Positions 52,403-63,463 of a stretch of 64,000 nt of DNA are shown one piece after another. Under the pieces are notes generated by a model that saw only the letters and a list, made by a program, of their open reading frames with translations, was not told the DNA's origin and did not search any database. The DNA comes from Teratosphaeria epicoccoides (lineage: Eukaryota > Ascomycota > Dothideomycetes > Mycosphaerellales > Teratosphaeriaceae). Position numbers and translations under genes: made by a program. The stretch is from positions 558,001-622,000 of the forward strand of contig JADDMT010000004.1 of NCBI GenBank assembly GCA_021401465.1, given 5' to 3'. The first letter of the stretch is position 1. Each line of letters starts with the position of its first letter.

Positions 52403-54094
52403 ATGATTAGAGGCGAGCGCTTCGAGTTCGATCTTGGCTTAGACAACGAGAATGACCGTCAAACACAGGTACGCATCAGGATTCGGAATCATCTTGAGCA
52501 GACACCCTTTCGTCTTTCTGAAGTTGCCTTTTCGCGCCTTGACGTCTCACGCGGCTGCTGCCAAACACCCGGGAGGACTTGACCTGTCGACCTGGTTGAC
52601 GTTGTAGTCACAAAATCGAGCTGTCAGATTGGTCGACGTCGCAGCCACCCGAAATGATCAGATGGCCACTCTTTGGCTGGAACAGTTTGCTCGGGCCAAA
52701 AATTGGTCGTCTCAACCCTTGTACACACGCGTCTGAGGATTATCAAGACTGTCGATAGATGCCTCCCTCACGCCGCTTACGATGGACTCCACTGATTGCT
52801 GACTACCTCTCTACAGACAAACGCGCCGCCACCAGGTGCATTCGTGGGTGACATTCGGGAGCGCGAGCCAGCCGCGCCTAAGACTCCAACTGCTCCGACA
52901 CTGAAGAGTAAAACTGGCTTTCCTGAGCATAAGAAGCGTGAGAGCAGATTTAAGCAGCAGAAGGTATCTAGTCCTCAGCTGCCGAATACTGCACCGAACA
53001 GACTTTTACAGCCACCTCAACCCGTCCAAAGTCGGGCGACAGATTTGTCAATAAGTGACGGAGGGGAGTCGCGGTCGTGGGAGGCGATCGAGAAGCAAGG
53101 CATTGACGAGGAGAACAGACAGAAGCTGGCACGTATGACTCCTGCCGAGATAGAGCAGGAGCGAGAGGAGTTGATGGGCCGTCTCTGTCCAGCATTCTTA
53201 CAGCGTTTACTCAAACGCTCCAATATATCGAGTGGAGGCACTGAACTAGACTTATCAGCACCACAGCGAGGACCTGTCAGGAGCGTTGACAACAAAAAGC
53301 CATCCACCAAATCAGTCTCCTTTGCGGATCCGTCAACGACTTCGGCGCCAGACACAGAACCAGTATTTAAGTCTGCTGCAGGAGCCATGGGTATTGCCGA
53401 TGACTCAACAGAAGCCGAGATACGTGCTCCAGACATTCCAACTCAAGGCACCATCCACTTTCCTCGCGCACCTCAGCCGCCGGATCTGGATCCCAATTCG
53501 GATACCTTCCTCGAAGACCTCCATGACAAGTACTTCCCCTCTCTTCCTTCTGATCCAGACAAACTCGAATGGATGCAACCTTCCACTTCATCAGGCTATG
53601 ATTCGGCTTCGAGATTCTTCCACGGCTCCTCCATCCGTTTCGACTTCAAAGGTCAATTGCTCGCGCCAAAGACCGCCGCAGCTATTCCTACCACGGAAGG
53701 CCTACACCACCACGGTGACGCACCAGAAGCGGCGGGCTACACCATCGCGGAGTTGGCTCATCTGGCTCGCTCGACGTACCCAGCACAACGCTGTATTGCA
53801 TCCCAGACCTTGGGTCGACTGCTCTATCGCCTAGGCAAAGGAGAGTTTGGAGACCCGGGCGAGGCAGATTTCTCAGGATCTGGCATTGAAGGTACAGATC
53901 GGGAGGACAGCTTTGGTGAGTTGGCGAGAGGGTTGTGGCATGAAGTGGAGAAGGAGAATGCTATTGAAACGTTGGTGATCGAAAGCGAGGGGATGGGCGT
54001 CGACAGGGGAAGGCATCTGAGTGCGAAGAATTACGCCATCGAGGCTGTATGGCTGTGGCGGAAGGGTGGTGGCCGAAGATGGAAGGCGGGATAG
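52403..54094 (+). CDS. RBA50: RNA polymerase II-associated protein RPAP1/Rba50
   Basis: Two exons, 52403-52468 and 52817-54094, give 447 aa. The start MIRGERFEFDLGLDNE matches the fungal Rba50 opening. The intron is 348 nt, far longer than others here, with GTACGC, GCTGAC and CTACAG. RPAP1_N is at about residues 100-165 (DEENRQKLARMTPAEIEQER, LMGRLCPAFLQRLLKRSN), and RPAP1_C at about 280-360 (LEWMQPSTSSGYDS, IRFDFKGQLLAP, YTIAELAHLARSTYPAQRCI). The protein ends HLSAKNYAIEAVWLWRKGGG plus a few basic residues. In yeast Rba50 helps assemble Pol II (Rpb2/Rpb3 side) in the cytoplasm before nuclear import. Confidence 0.9.
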
Positions 54095-54241
54095 GAGCCA
54101 TCAATGTGGACGTGCGCCGTGGCCGCGGCATAGAGTCAGCTGTGTTGCGACTCCGGTCACGTCTTCCAATCAGGCTGTCTCAGACGGTATTTGGAACCCG
54201 GTATCCAGTCTCAAGTCAATGGCGGTTCATTCTAACCAGAC

Positions 54242-54686
54242 ATGATGTTCTGGCTCTTTGTGGCACCGGAATGTATCGCTCGTCTGAGAAATTGGGATAT
54301 ATTCGTGAACGTACTGGAAGCAGGACTTCCATTTGCATATAAGCCATACTGTCCGGTTGTTACGCGGCTACCTTACTCATCTGAGAAATTGGGATATATT
54401 CGTGAACGTACTGGAAGCAGGACTTCCATTTGCATATAAGCCATACTGTCCGGTTGTTACGCTGCTACCTTAACCCTCGAAAGACCATCACGGCCAGCTT
54501 GAGTGCGCTATCTGCCTGGATGCACTCTCGGAGAGGGCTGTTAGATGGCTGTTCTGTGGACATGCACTCCATATCAACTGCTCCGAGGAAGGGAGAACAC
54601 GTTGTCACTCGAATGGAAAGAGGTGTAATTGTCCGCTCGACAGGAGGGATGCGTATCCCCGCGATGTCATCGATCCTGACCAGTAG
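54242..54686 (+). pseudogene. Probable RING-finger gene relic with a 97-bp tandem duplication
   Basis: A frame opening at 54242 (MMFWLFVAPECIARLRNWD) runs into a 97-bp unit that is repeated at once (54283-54379 and from 54380). Because 97 is not a multiple of three, the frame is lost in the second copy; the matching frame of copy 2 meets a TAA at 54471 and then stays open to 54686. That last part reads LECAICLDALSERAVRWLFC, GHALHINC and RCNCPLDR, a RING-H2-like cluster. So the pieces look like one small RING protein broken by the duplication and a stop. An intron across the TAA is the alternative, but I found no convincing donor. Confidence 0.5.
54283..54473 (+). repeat. Tandem direct duplication, 97-bp unit
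   Basis: Two almost identical copies lie head to tail. Copy 1 starts at 54283 with TCTGAGAAATTGGG, copy 2 starts at 54380 with the same bases, and they stay alike to CTACCTTA near 54473, differing at one base (GGCTAC against TGCTAC). Near identity points to a recent event. Confidence 0.9.
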
Positions 54687-55135
54687 ACTGTGGAGATCAG
54701 TTGTGCATCTCGTTCGGATGGCGGGGACCTGTTGCTCTCCTCGGGATTTGGAGTGGAGAGATCGCGAGCATGGAGGGTTTCGATGTGAGATGGCGGCAAT
54801 ACTGCTTGACTCCGTGTACGGCGATTTACCGCACAGCACGACATTGTAACGTTGTACGAGGTAGTGTGTCGTTCGGTGACCACTGCAGTGCGACCGATGA
54901 TTGGACCTCATCTTGTAGCGCAAGGCGTTGATACATCGCAAGTCCCCCAGTGATATCGATGACTTTCGCGTTCGGTGAAGCAATACCGTCAGATCCCATT
55001 GGGTCCTGTACCTAGCGCCGCGCTAAGGATCCTTTCCTCCGCACCTTCCCGATCCTACTTCTTTAAATGTACTTCACCAGCCACCGTCGACTTTGAGAAT
55101 AATCCTATGAAATCATCGCCAGCACTGCGATAAAG
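54687..55135. other. Intergenic stretch before the small unknown gene
   Basis: No further gene recognised; short frames only. Confidence 0.45.
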
Positions 55136-55546
55136 ATGTCTGCGCTCTACAACTGGCTCTGGCCTGCCGACAAACCAGGTCCCACGCGCGACACCGACGT
55201 GGGCCACCACAAAGCAGTGCGCGCCCATTTCATCAGCCTGATGGACAACACAGAGCCACCAGATAGCTTCAAGATATCGACAGTCGCGCAGATGCTCACA
55301 CAGAAGGACATGACCGAGCTTGGCTTTGAGCACTGGCGGGAAACACTGCCGGGCCTCATCGATCTTGCTTTCGAGTTTCGGGATCTTGGCGACTGCGATG
55401 TTATAGTCAAGGGCAGACTGGCGCCAGATGATGCGACGGCGGAGGAAGTGAAAGGGATGGAGGGCCCAGTGAGGGTGAGGAGGAGGGACTACTCCGGGCG
55501 CACGTTGCATGATCGGAAGCCTGCAGCTACGAGATCTCGGTGGTGA
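55136..55546 (+). CDS. Small conserved-looking protein of unknown function
   Basis: Open frame of 136 codons from a clear ATG (MSALYNWLWPADKPGPTRDT). I do not recognise the family. The middle (FKISTVAQMLTQKDMTELGF, GLIDLAFEFRDLGDCDVIVK) has the balance of a folded helical domain; the end is basic. The last 25 residues are Arg-rich and could instead be the start of an intron at one of the GTGAGG sites near 55470, so the C-terminus is uncertain. The frame on the opposite strand is also open, but the plus strand has the better codon pattern and start context. Confidence 0.5.
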   Translation: MSALYNWLWPADKPGPTRDTDVGHHKAVRAHFISLMDNTEPPDSFKISTVAQMLTQKDMTELGFEHWRETLPGLIDLAFEFRDLGDCDVIVKGRLAPDDATAEEVKGMEGPVRVRRRDYSGRTLHDRKPAATRSRW

Positions 55547-55980
55547 GATGTCGCGGTATGGCGGTCATATGTTGAGGCGACAACCATCTCACAGTAAATG
55601 CGGAACCGGTCTCTCTAACGGTCACACGGTATTTTCTCGTGTGCACGATCATCGCCTCGATTCGCGTTATCCCGCGCCTGCAGCTACCCGACACTCCATT
55701 CGATGTCTCAGTACCTCTTCCTGTTGTCTCTACCTGAATAGTCTCACCAAAGTCAATGGAACAATACATCCGCTGAGTACGAACATGGCTTGCAGACCTG
55801 TTTGGTCAATTCAGAAGTATTATATCTGGACTCAGATCATAGGCACGGCAAACCGACAGGTCTTCAGCTCACTCAAAAGGGACCAGATCTCCCAGCACGT
55901 CTTCAAAGCACTGTACAGCTCTCCCTCGGAAGTACGACCTGACAGCAATTTCTCCTATTCTGTTCCAAACCGCACTCGCA
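55547..55980. other. Intergenic stretch upstream of the RING gene
   Basis: No gene recognised. Confidence 0.45.
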
Positions 55981-56763
55981 ATGGCGAGTCCAGCCGCAAA
56001 CAATCCCGATATCATAGACCCACTCGCAGCGACATCGCTAGCACTGACGCAACTCAACCCCCACCTCGACATCCAACACCAACGCACTGCTGAGATTGGC
56101 GAGACTATAGCACAACTACGTGAGGCATTATGCATTCCACCTTCATTCCCAAACGAGCGCCAACTCGAATGTCCTATACATCTTGGTCCCATTCCTGCCC
56201 GCCAAAGTCGCACCCTGCCTTGTAGCCACGTGTTCTGCAGAGAATGCATCAGTCGCTGGTTACAACACAGCGCAACCTGTCCCATGGACCGATCGAACGC
56301 GTTCACCGGAGAGCCAGCGCACGCGGAACTGCAGAGACGCGATTTGCTGCACGAGTCAGAAGCCATCGATACCGCGCGTCCTGCGACCGTTCGCGTGGGA
56401 GAGGTCGAAATAGCATTGCCGCCTCTGCACGTGGTCAATGCAGCATTGCCAGATCTCCCAGATGTGCCCCAGGAGTCTCCAGGACCGCCAGCTTGGGATG
56501 TTGAGGCGGTGCAAGACCGCGTGCTGGCAGCAGACCCGCACTTGATCGAACAGATTGCTTTTCATGAACGACTGGCAGATGAAATTTATGCTCTAGAGGC
56601 TCGAGCTATTCAACTCATGGAAAGTGGTGCGGAGGTAGAGCTCAATGGAAGGTGGCTTGACTTTCTGCAATGGGAGGCTGATGAGCATCGCATGCATGCC
56701 AGATTCTTGCAATCTTCTGTTGAGGTCTTGGGGGAGCTGGTCGAAGATGGTGATGCGGAGTAG
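55981..56763 (+). CDS. RING-type E3 ligase-like protein with variant zinc ligands
   Basis: Single exon, 260 aa. The RING-like cluster spans residues 64-103: Cys64, His67, Cys81, His83, Cys86, Cys89, Cys100 and Asp103 (CPIHLGPIP, LPCSHVFCRECISRWLQHSA, TCPMDR). A usual RING has Cys where His67 and Asp103 stand, so the metal sites are unusual although His and Asp can bind zinc. A long acidic, helical C-terminal half (FHERLADEIYALEARAIQLM) follows, without a membrane segment. Ubiquitin ligase activity is inferred from the central RING helix with Trp93. It is convergent with the next gene, 148 bp away. Confidence 0.75.
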   Translation: MASPAANNPDIIDPLAATSLALTQLNPHLDIQHQRTAEIGETIAQLREALCIPPSFPNERQLECPIHLGPIPARQSRTLPCSHVFCRECISRWLQHSATCPMDRSNAFTGEPAHAELQRRDLLHESEAIDTARPATVRVGEVEIALPPLHVVNAALPDLPDVPQESPGPPAWDVEAVQDRVLAADPHLIEQIAFHERLADEIYALEARAIQLMESGAEVELNGRWLDFLQWEADEHRMHARFLQSSVEVLGELVEDGDAE

Positions 56764-56911
56764 CTTTTGCTGTGTTTGAATTTTAGCTTTCAATCTACGC
56801 CAACTTCTTTGGAGCATTGTCATAGAAGATGCTTGACGGCTCGCTACGGCTCTGCGATTCGGTCTGACAGCCCGGTGACAGCTTGAATCGCTCTGCATGC
56901 CGCGCCCAACG

Positions 56912-57808
56912 TCAACTCTCGTACTGCAGCCGATTCTCCTCATCACTGACTGCATCCTCCACATCACTACTCTGCACCACCCTTCTCAACCCCGACGCCT
57001 CCTTCTTGTCCCTCGGCACTGCCCGGCCCTTCTTCGGCGGCATGATGTCCACCAACTTCGGCCCTGTCCTCTCATAGCGCACCTCCCTCGCCACCAGCAC
57101 CCTTGGCGTGCTCCTTAGACGCACAGCGCCGCTCCTAGTGTTGTACTCCACAATCCTCGCATTGCCACGCTGGTACGTCTCGAAACGCTGGATGATGTTT
57201 GGCGGCTCCTTGGTCATGGGCTCGTCGTTGAAGGCGCCGGGGTAGCCTTTCTCCGGGTCGAAGAGGACCCAGTCTGTACACGTAGATAGTCAGCTTGACG
57301 TGTGCGTGAGTGTAATTGGAGCAGACTTACTGGTGTCTTTAGCTAGATAGAGCGGCTCGTAAACAGGAGCGCCTGACTTGCCCTTCCCCTTCTCAAGACG
57401 TTGGCTCTTATCATGCCTCTTTGTTTCTGCATCATCTATTGCACCGATTTGCTCTCTCGCGCCGCTCATATAGATATCGGAGACGTCCTTTCGCTTCACC
57501 ATGTCGCCCACGTCTTGCTTGCCGAAGCCGAACTCCTCCAGATCTGCTTTCACGAACTTACCATCTATCTCCATTTCCTTCGCGTGGTCGTTCCTTCCGT
57601 TCTCAGACACGCGCTTACAGTCTTTCGCTGGCGCAGGTGCTCTCTTGCTGACAACGGCGGGTGTCGGTGTTGGATTGGCGTCGTTCTTGCTGACAGGTGT
57701 TGGCTGACGCTTGACTGGTACAGGAGCGATGCGTCTCTTCGTCATCTCGCGCTTTTTGGGAGGGCTCGAAGCCACTACAATGCAGTCACCGTCCCTGTTG
57801 TGATCCAT
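56912..57808 (-). CDS. Basic low-complexity protein of unknown function
   Basis: Two exons, 57808-57331 and 57273-56912, give 279 aa; the 57-nt intron has GTAAGT, GCTGAC and TGTACAG, which supports a real gene. The N-terminal half is Lys/Pro/Asp-rich and disordered (MDHNRDGDCIVVASSPPKKR). The second exon looks more ordered: NWVLFDPEKGYPGAFNDEPM, IIQRFETYQRGNARIVEYNT and RLRSTPRVLVAREVRYERTG. I do not recognise the domain. The basic character suggests a nuclear protein, as an inference only. Confidence 0.65.
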
Positions 57809-59222
57809 GTCTGTATATATTGTGGCGATTCAGTGTTTGAAAGAGCTGAGACTGAAGCAGCAAGTGACAGAGAGTTTGAAATTCTGAAGTCGGCTTTAGC
57901 GCGGACCGTGCCAAAGAAGGAAGGCACGAGCAAGGAAGGGAAAGTGCTGCCGACTCACATTTGGCTGTTGCTCCGGCCCAACGGTCTCATTCAAACACGT
58001 GCCAGCTCAAGATTTCCAGCGTCCACTCGATCACATGCCAGCTCCGCTCTACGTCGGCTCTTCTACAGCTCCCCTATCTAACTCCAAAGTCGCAGCTTCA
58101 ATTCCAGTGGTGTCGTAGTCCGGTGGATGGTACTGAACTATACAGCCCGTAATTGGAGTTTAAGCCGTGAGCCGGCATAGGCGATACCAGGCGTTCTTCA
58201 CCTCACAACGAACCATCCGACCTTCAGGTCAGATCAGCTTGTCGCGGGTGGCTTGGCTGGTTGGGTTTTCATCCGAGGTTGCTTGTTGCGGAAGATTGAG
58301 CGTTTAGCGGTACGACATTTGGCCATGACTGCCACGAAGGTACATAGCGTCAGCTGCCGGGGTCGCACCCGGACTTCACCAGATTTTTTGTTCCTTCTCT
58401 CTCTCTCTTCACACGAATGGAGGTGTGAAGAAGTTTGCGGTGGTCGAATTGTGTCTTGACCTTCTTGTCCGAGACGCTCGCTCGTTCCGGATCTGTCATC
58501 TTCGATTATTCGGCCAGTGCTAAAGGTGATGATTGTACGTCTCTGGCTCCCATTTCATGTCGCGGTTATGCTCCCCCGCGCAGCGAGCTATGAAATACAA
58601 GCGGATGTAAGTGCTCGCTCCGTCACATGCTTATCGCTGCTGGCGTTAAGGCCCGCTTAAGCCCCTACGCGCTCACAAGCGCCAGTGGCCCTCCAGGCAT
58701 GAATCGGATCTCGGATCGACAAGCCCATCCCAAATCAACAGCGTCCCGTTCATTCAGCTGGCGCTAACCACGTGTGTTGGCCACCACTCAGGATCGACTG
58801 TGAAGTGCCAACAACCTTTCGTGTGATTAGACCGCGTGTGTCACCCCTTCTGAATATGACAACCATACCTGATATACCAATCGCCTGATTGTCAGGCGTT
58901 CTGAAGTTGCGACTGCTTTCACGTCCAGACCACTCATATCCAGCGACACACTTGACCGAATGGAAACTCGCCGCCCCCAATCACTCAGACAGAAGTCACG
59001 GATTGACACATGCATTGATCGCATGCATTAATACATCTGGCCAGACATTGGGCAAAGCCTCGCTGGGAGCCAGCTCATAAACCAACCGGCGATCCGGCCG
59101 GGTTACAGTAGTATTGTGGTGAAGCATGGCAATGCTCGCTTCATCCGCCGACTGCTCAATGCGACGCTCGAACGTTCATCAGTTGAATTCTGCCATCCCA
59201 TACCTACCCAGATCCACTGCCA
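57809..59222. other. 1.4-kb stretch without a recognised gene
   Basis: Short frames only. A GC-rich hairpin (CCGGG...CCCGG) followed by six T occurs near 58357-58389 on the plus strand; it was examined as a tRNA T-arm and not accepted. Confidence 0.45.
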
Positions 59223-60125
59223 TTACGGCCCGAGCCTCTGCGTACTGCCCGTCGGCCCCACCACCACGCTGTTGATGCCATTTACGACTCCCAACGTCCC
59301 TCTCCCGGGCCCGACACCTCCACTCGTGCTTGGAAGCACACCATACCTCCCATACGTCTTTTGGTCGACGCTCACGTAGTGTGGCAACCTCCCAAGCAAA
59401 TTCAATTTGCTTTCAATGAATCTCAGAATCCTGTCATGCGGCGCCAGAAACCTGATCCATCCTATGCCCCATCCATACCCGACCACTGCACCACAAAGGT
59501 GCCCTAAAAGGCTCGTATGCGGAACTAGAAAGCTAATTACTAGTATCAAAGCTAAAGGAGATGTCCACGTCGGGATCTTGGTGCCCATGATGTCGAAATA
59601 TGGGTTAGTCTTATATGTCTTGATTGCCTCATTGCAAAGTAGCAGGAAGACCCAGACGCTGCTGCCGACTACGGTGCCATTCAGGTGGAAGGCAAAGCGC
59701 TCGAGGAGGGTGTATAAGCCGCCAGGGAGAAGACCGAAGGGCCCGGTGAAGAGGATGAAGGTGGTGATTGTGCCGTGTTCGGATTCGAAACGCTCGAGGA
59801 GAGGTGTGAGGGCGATACAATTCAAGAGGAGATGAAAGAAGGTGCGGTGGAGGAGAGGATAGGTGTTTAGTCTGTAGACTGTTTACGCTCAGCAATGTTC
59901 CGTAGACAAGTCTGTGAGACTAGGACTCCTCTTACGAGTGCCAAAGTTGACCTCCTGCGGTATTAGGGCGCCCCATTGTGTGAGATTGGGAAAGAAGAGC
60001 TTCGCAACGTAGAAGGCGGAGATGACCAGCAACAGGCCTCGAGTTGCAAGTGGTAAGCGAAGGAGGTAACTTCGTGCTCGACGTGCATCTGGAAGACTCC
60101 ACGACCCGGAGGTGGAGTTTGCCAT
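59223..60125 (-). CDS. RBD2: Rhomboid-family intramembrane protease Rbd2
   Basis: Two exons, 60125-59936 and 59878-59223, give 281 aa; the 57-nt intron (GTAAGA, GCTGAG, AACAG) joins NFGT to LYRLNTYPLL. An in-frame ATG 75 nt upstream (60200) would add 25 residues; the ATG at 60125 fits relatives better. Six hydrophobic segments are expected. The dyad is Ser137 in VVGSSVWVF and His190 in LLGHLCGAVVGYGWG; WGALIPQEV and TPLLERFESEHG are family blocks. The Ser motif is GSS instead of the usual GxSG form but typical of Rbd2. Rbd2 acts in the Golgi; in some fungi it is needed for cleavage of the sterol sensor SREBP. The gene is divergent from GAA1. Confidence 0.87.
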
Positions 60126-60348
60126 GTGGCCTCGCGACGTCTTGCGATGCTCAAAGAAGATAGTTGTATACCTGAAAGATTCGGCTTTTGGCTGAAACAT
60201 GCCACGCGATTGGTGCAGGAGGCTAATCGGGAGATCGGCGCTAGGGTCTCGCCCATCAATTTCGTTGATGAATTCGACTTAGAACCATGACTTTCACAAG
60301 CCGCGAGATGAATGTGCCCATGCAATGATCGAACGACAATAACCAAAC
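60126..60348. promoter_or_regulatory. Shared divergent promoter of RBD2 and GAA1
   Basis: The two start codons are 223 bp apart, so the promoter regions overlap (the alternative RBD2 start at 60200 would shorten it). Both genes encode secretory-pathway membrane proteins. No known binding site was recognised. Confidence 0.4.
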
Positions 60349-62333
60349 ATGGCGCTTTGTCAGTCCTCTCATAAATCCACAATGTAGACTCACTGACGAT
60401 TCCAGCGACGCGCCTACTTACTCTCCGCAAATCGCCCATCCTCCTCAAACTCCCACCCTACCTCAGTGCTCTCTGCGTCCTAATCGGCATAACATGGCTG
60501 TTCCTGCTTCCCCTTAACGAGTACTCTCGCAACACCTACGTTTCGGAAAATGCCATCATGCCTGGTCAGGTCCACACCTATTTTGGCGGCTCCGAACACA
60601 ATATCTTCCGCGCGTATCGTCAGGAGATCTACCAGCTTGGCGGATGGAACGAGCAGGAGCGGTTCGGTGGGTTGGCGAAGGCGTTGGCGGAAAATGGGCT
60701 GAAAGTGGCGAGGCAAAAGTATAAGTATCAGGCTGCGGGGGAGGTGATGGAGGGGACGAATATCTATGGGCTGCTGCAGGGGCCGAAGGCGGATGCTACC
60801 GAGGCGATGGTGTTGATGGCCGCTTGGAGGAATTTCGAGGAAGAGGTGAATTACTCTGGGGTAGCGCTCGCTTTGACCTTGGCGAGGTACTTTAAGCGCT
60901 GGTCCATCTGGAGCAAGGACATCATTGTTTTGATTCCGGAGGACTCGACCTACGGGCCTGAGGCATGGGTGTCTGCTTACCACTCGACGTCCCTGGATGC
61001 GACGACTAGCCGCAATATCAGTGCTCTTCCTGTCAAGTCTGGTGCACTTCAAGCGGCTGTGGCATTGGACTATCCCGTTGGACCCTGGGGACATAGATTT
61101 GAGAAGCTGGACTTACAGTACGATGGCATCAATGGAGCACTACCGAATTTGGACCTTTTGAACACCGCGGTCTCGGTCGCACACGGCCAGATGGGCATCA
61201 GCTGTACATTACACAACATGCTCTCGCACTCAGACAGCTACACCGACCGCCTTGCGACGCTAGGCAGAGGCCTTCATGCGCAAGCCATGGGCCATGCAAC
61301 AGGCCCACATTCTGCTTTCATGCCATACCACGTCGATGCCATCACTCTGAAGACAATTGGAGATGGATGGCACGACGAGATGAGTCTTGGCCGCACCACT
61401 GAATCTATCTTCCGCTCCATCAACAATTTATTGGAACACTTCCACCAATCCTTCTTCTTTTACATCCTGCTCAACCCCGGCAGGTTCATCAGCATCGGCA
61501 ACTATCTACCCGCAGCTATGCTCGTAGCTGGCTCATTCACGGTCTCAGCCTTGGCGCTATGGGTTCAGTCCGGCCGCAAGCCCGTCGCGTCTGCAGCAAA
61601 GCCTGGTAGCACAGATGAAAGTGGCAAGCTAGGTGCGCAGATGGAAGCCGTTAAAGAAGGTGACCACATTGCGCTGGTAACCAAGACCAGCACCGAAATC
61701 GCAGAAAGGAACATGTTCCTGCCCGCCATCCTCGTGCTCACCGCGCACATCTACGGCTTCGTGCCATTGTGGTGGATTACCATTTCCAAAGCATCTGTAA
61801 GCTCCTCTACCTGCCGCGAACCCAAATTACAGCGCTGACCCCAGCAGCACCTCCCCATAATCTGCGCATCGCTCACTGCCGGCTCAATCCTCGTACCGCC
61901 AACCCTGTCGTACTTCGCCACCCACCACCTCCATGCCACACAGCAACAAGTCCAGCTCCTGCAATCTTTCTCCCTGCTCCTGCTTGGCGCTGCGCTCTCG
62001 ACACTCGCGACACTGAATTTCAGTCAGGCGTTGGTGATCGGTGTGATAGCTTCACCACTCAGCTTTGCGAGACCACTACCTGCGAAGCAGACGCCCCTAG
62101 CTATAGCTTCTGCAGTAGCCAGCACAATAGCCTATTTTGCTGTGAGTCCCAGCGTGCTCCTGTACGCATTGAGCAGGTGGAGTGGGCAAGAGATCAGCTC
62201 GCTGTTATTAGACATGGCGAAAGGCTGGTCTGCGCAAGGAGTCTACACTGCAGGAGTGATCTGGGTTCTTTGGTGGCCTGCCTGGGTGTTAGGTGGTGCG
62301 GTACTTTACAGCGACCTATGTGGGCTTATATAG
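60349..62333 (+). CDS. GAA1: GPI transamidase component Gaa1
   Basis: Three exons, 60349-60358, 60406-61796 and 61848-62333, give 628 aa. The first coding exon is only 10 nt (MAL plus one base); the 47-nt intron has GTCAGT, CACTGAC and TTCCAG, and the last intron is 51 nt. A membrane anchor at about residues 22-42 (YLSALCVLIGITWLFLLPLN) leads to the large lumenal Gaa1 domain (MPGQVHTYFGGSEHNIFRAY, TNIYGLLQGPKADATEAMVL, LPNLDLLNTAVSVAHGQMGI). Several C-terminal membrane segments follow. Gaa1 belongs to the ER complex that attaches GPI anchors to proteins and holds the GPI lipid. All domain marks are intact. Confidence 0.93.
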
Positions 62334-63463
62334 CCAGAAACGATCCTGATACAAGGCACCTTCGCCGTTTATTTGATCTGTCTAATGCAATCGAGATCGG
62401 CGGCAAAGTGGACATCTAATAATCGAGTTCGCTTTGCATATTGATCTTGACGTCCCGTAATGCTCCTTTATAAACGCAATCGTCGCTGTTGCCACGTGTA
62501 GAATGCTCGTGAACCATCTACATCTACTGCAGCGTGCAAAACTGCAACTTGGCAAGATGCTGGCAGTGATCGCGGACTTGACGCGAGTGTCTCACCGCTC
62601 CTGCCTTTCTCGGAGCGCGGCAAGCTCACCAGCCACCAGGGAGCAACCAATCAGAAGCCAATCTCAGCATACGTGACAGCACGGGCTCACACGCACGCAG
62701 CTCCAGTATAAAACCACGCGACCGTTTCTTCCTCACACAACAACATCAACAGCAAACAGAAAGATCGGTAAGGAAGCCGCAGTCCGCCGGCGACGACAAC
62801 TGGTACCGGGTTAGTCGGCTCTGTCGATGTCCTCCGGGCAGGATGTCGACGAGAGGAAGGAAAGAAGGGCAATGATAGGCCGGCCACGCTGGGGCCCCAG
62901 CCGGGTCGAAAGAGTTCGGAGACGGCGTCAGTAATGGCTCAGCAACCCATCGTGTCCCTGCCTTCCGGATGGTCGGTCGATCCTTGGACATTGGGCCTGA
63001 GCTCATGACACGGCCGGTAAGGGGATAGGGCATGCAACGACCATGTCCTCTTGACAGTGGTCAGGCGCATTCGTTTTTGGCTTGCATGGTACCACAACGG
63101 TTGCTCTCTGCCGACTTGCAATCTCGTACGCCGTGGGCTGAGAGTCTCGCGGGCAGAGCTTGACGACACTCGCGCGCGGGGCGCGAAGGCTCTTCTGGAA
63201 CCTGAAGGTGAGGATACGCCGCGTCGTTGACTTTGGACTGGGCAAAGTCTCGGTTATGTACTGCAAGTGTAAGAGGGGGCATCAGATGCTTTCGCCGTGT
63301 GACGAGGCAATGGAGCCTTTTGGATTTCGTGTCGCGAATTTATGGTGCAAATGACTGTTCACCTTCGTGATCATGAACAAGCTCTGCTCCATCACTTTCC
63401 GCTTAACGGGAGCACGGCGATCCGCCGTGCCCACAACCTCAAGCTCCAACATCTCACCGTTCT
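62334..63463. other. Intergenic stretch between GAA1 and the P450
   Basis: The two genes converge here. Short frames only; nothing recognised. Confidence 0.5.

Noticed and set aside
58340..58392. Hairpin CCGGG...CCCGG followed by six T, resembling a tRNA T-arm with a Pol III terminator
   Set aside because: The loop lacks the TTCRA core by one base and no matching acceptor or anticodon stem was found upstream or on the other strand.
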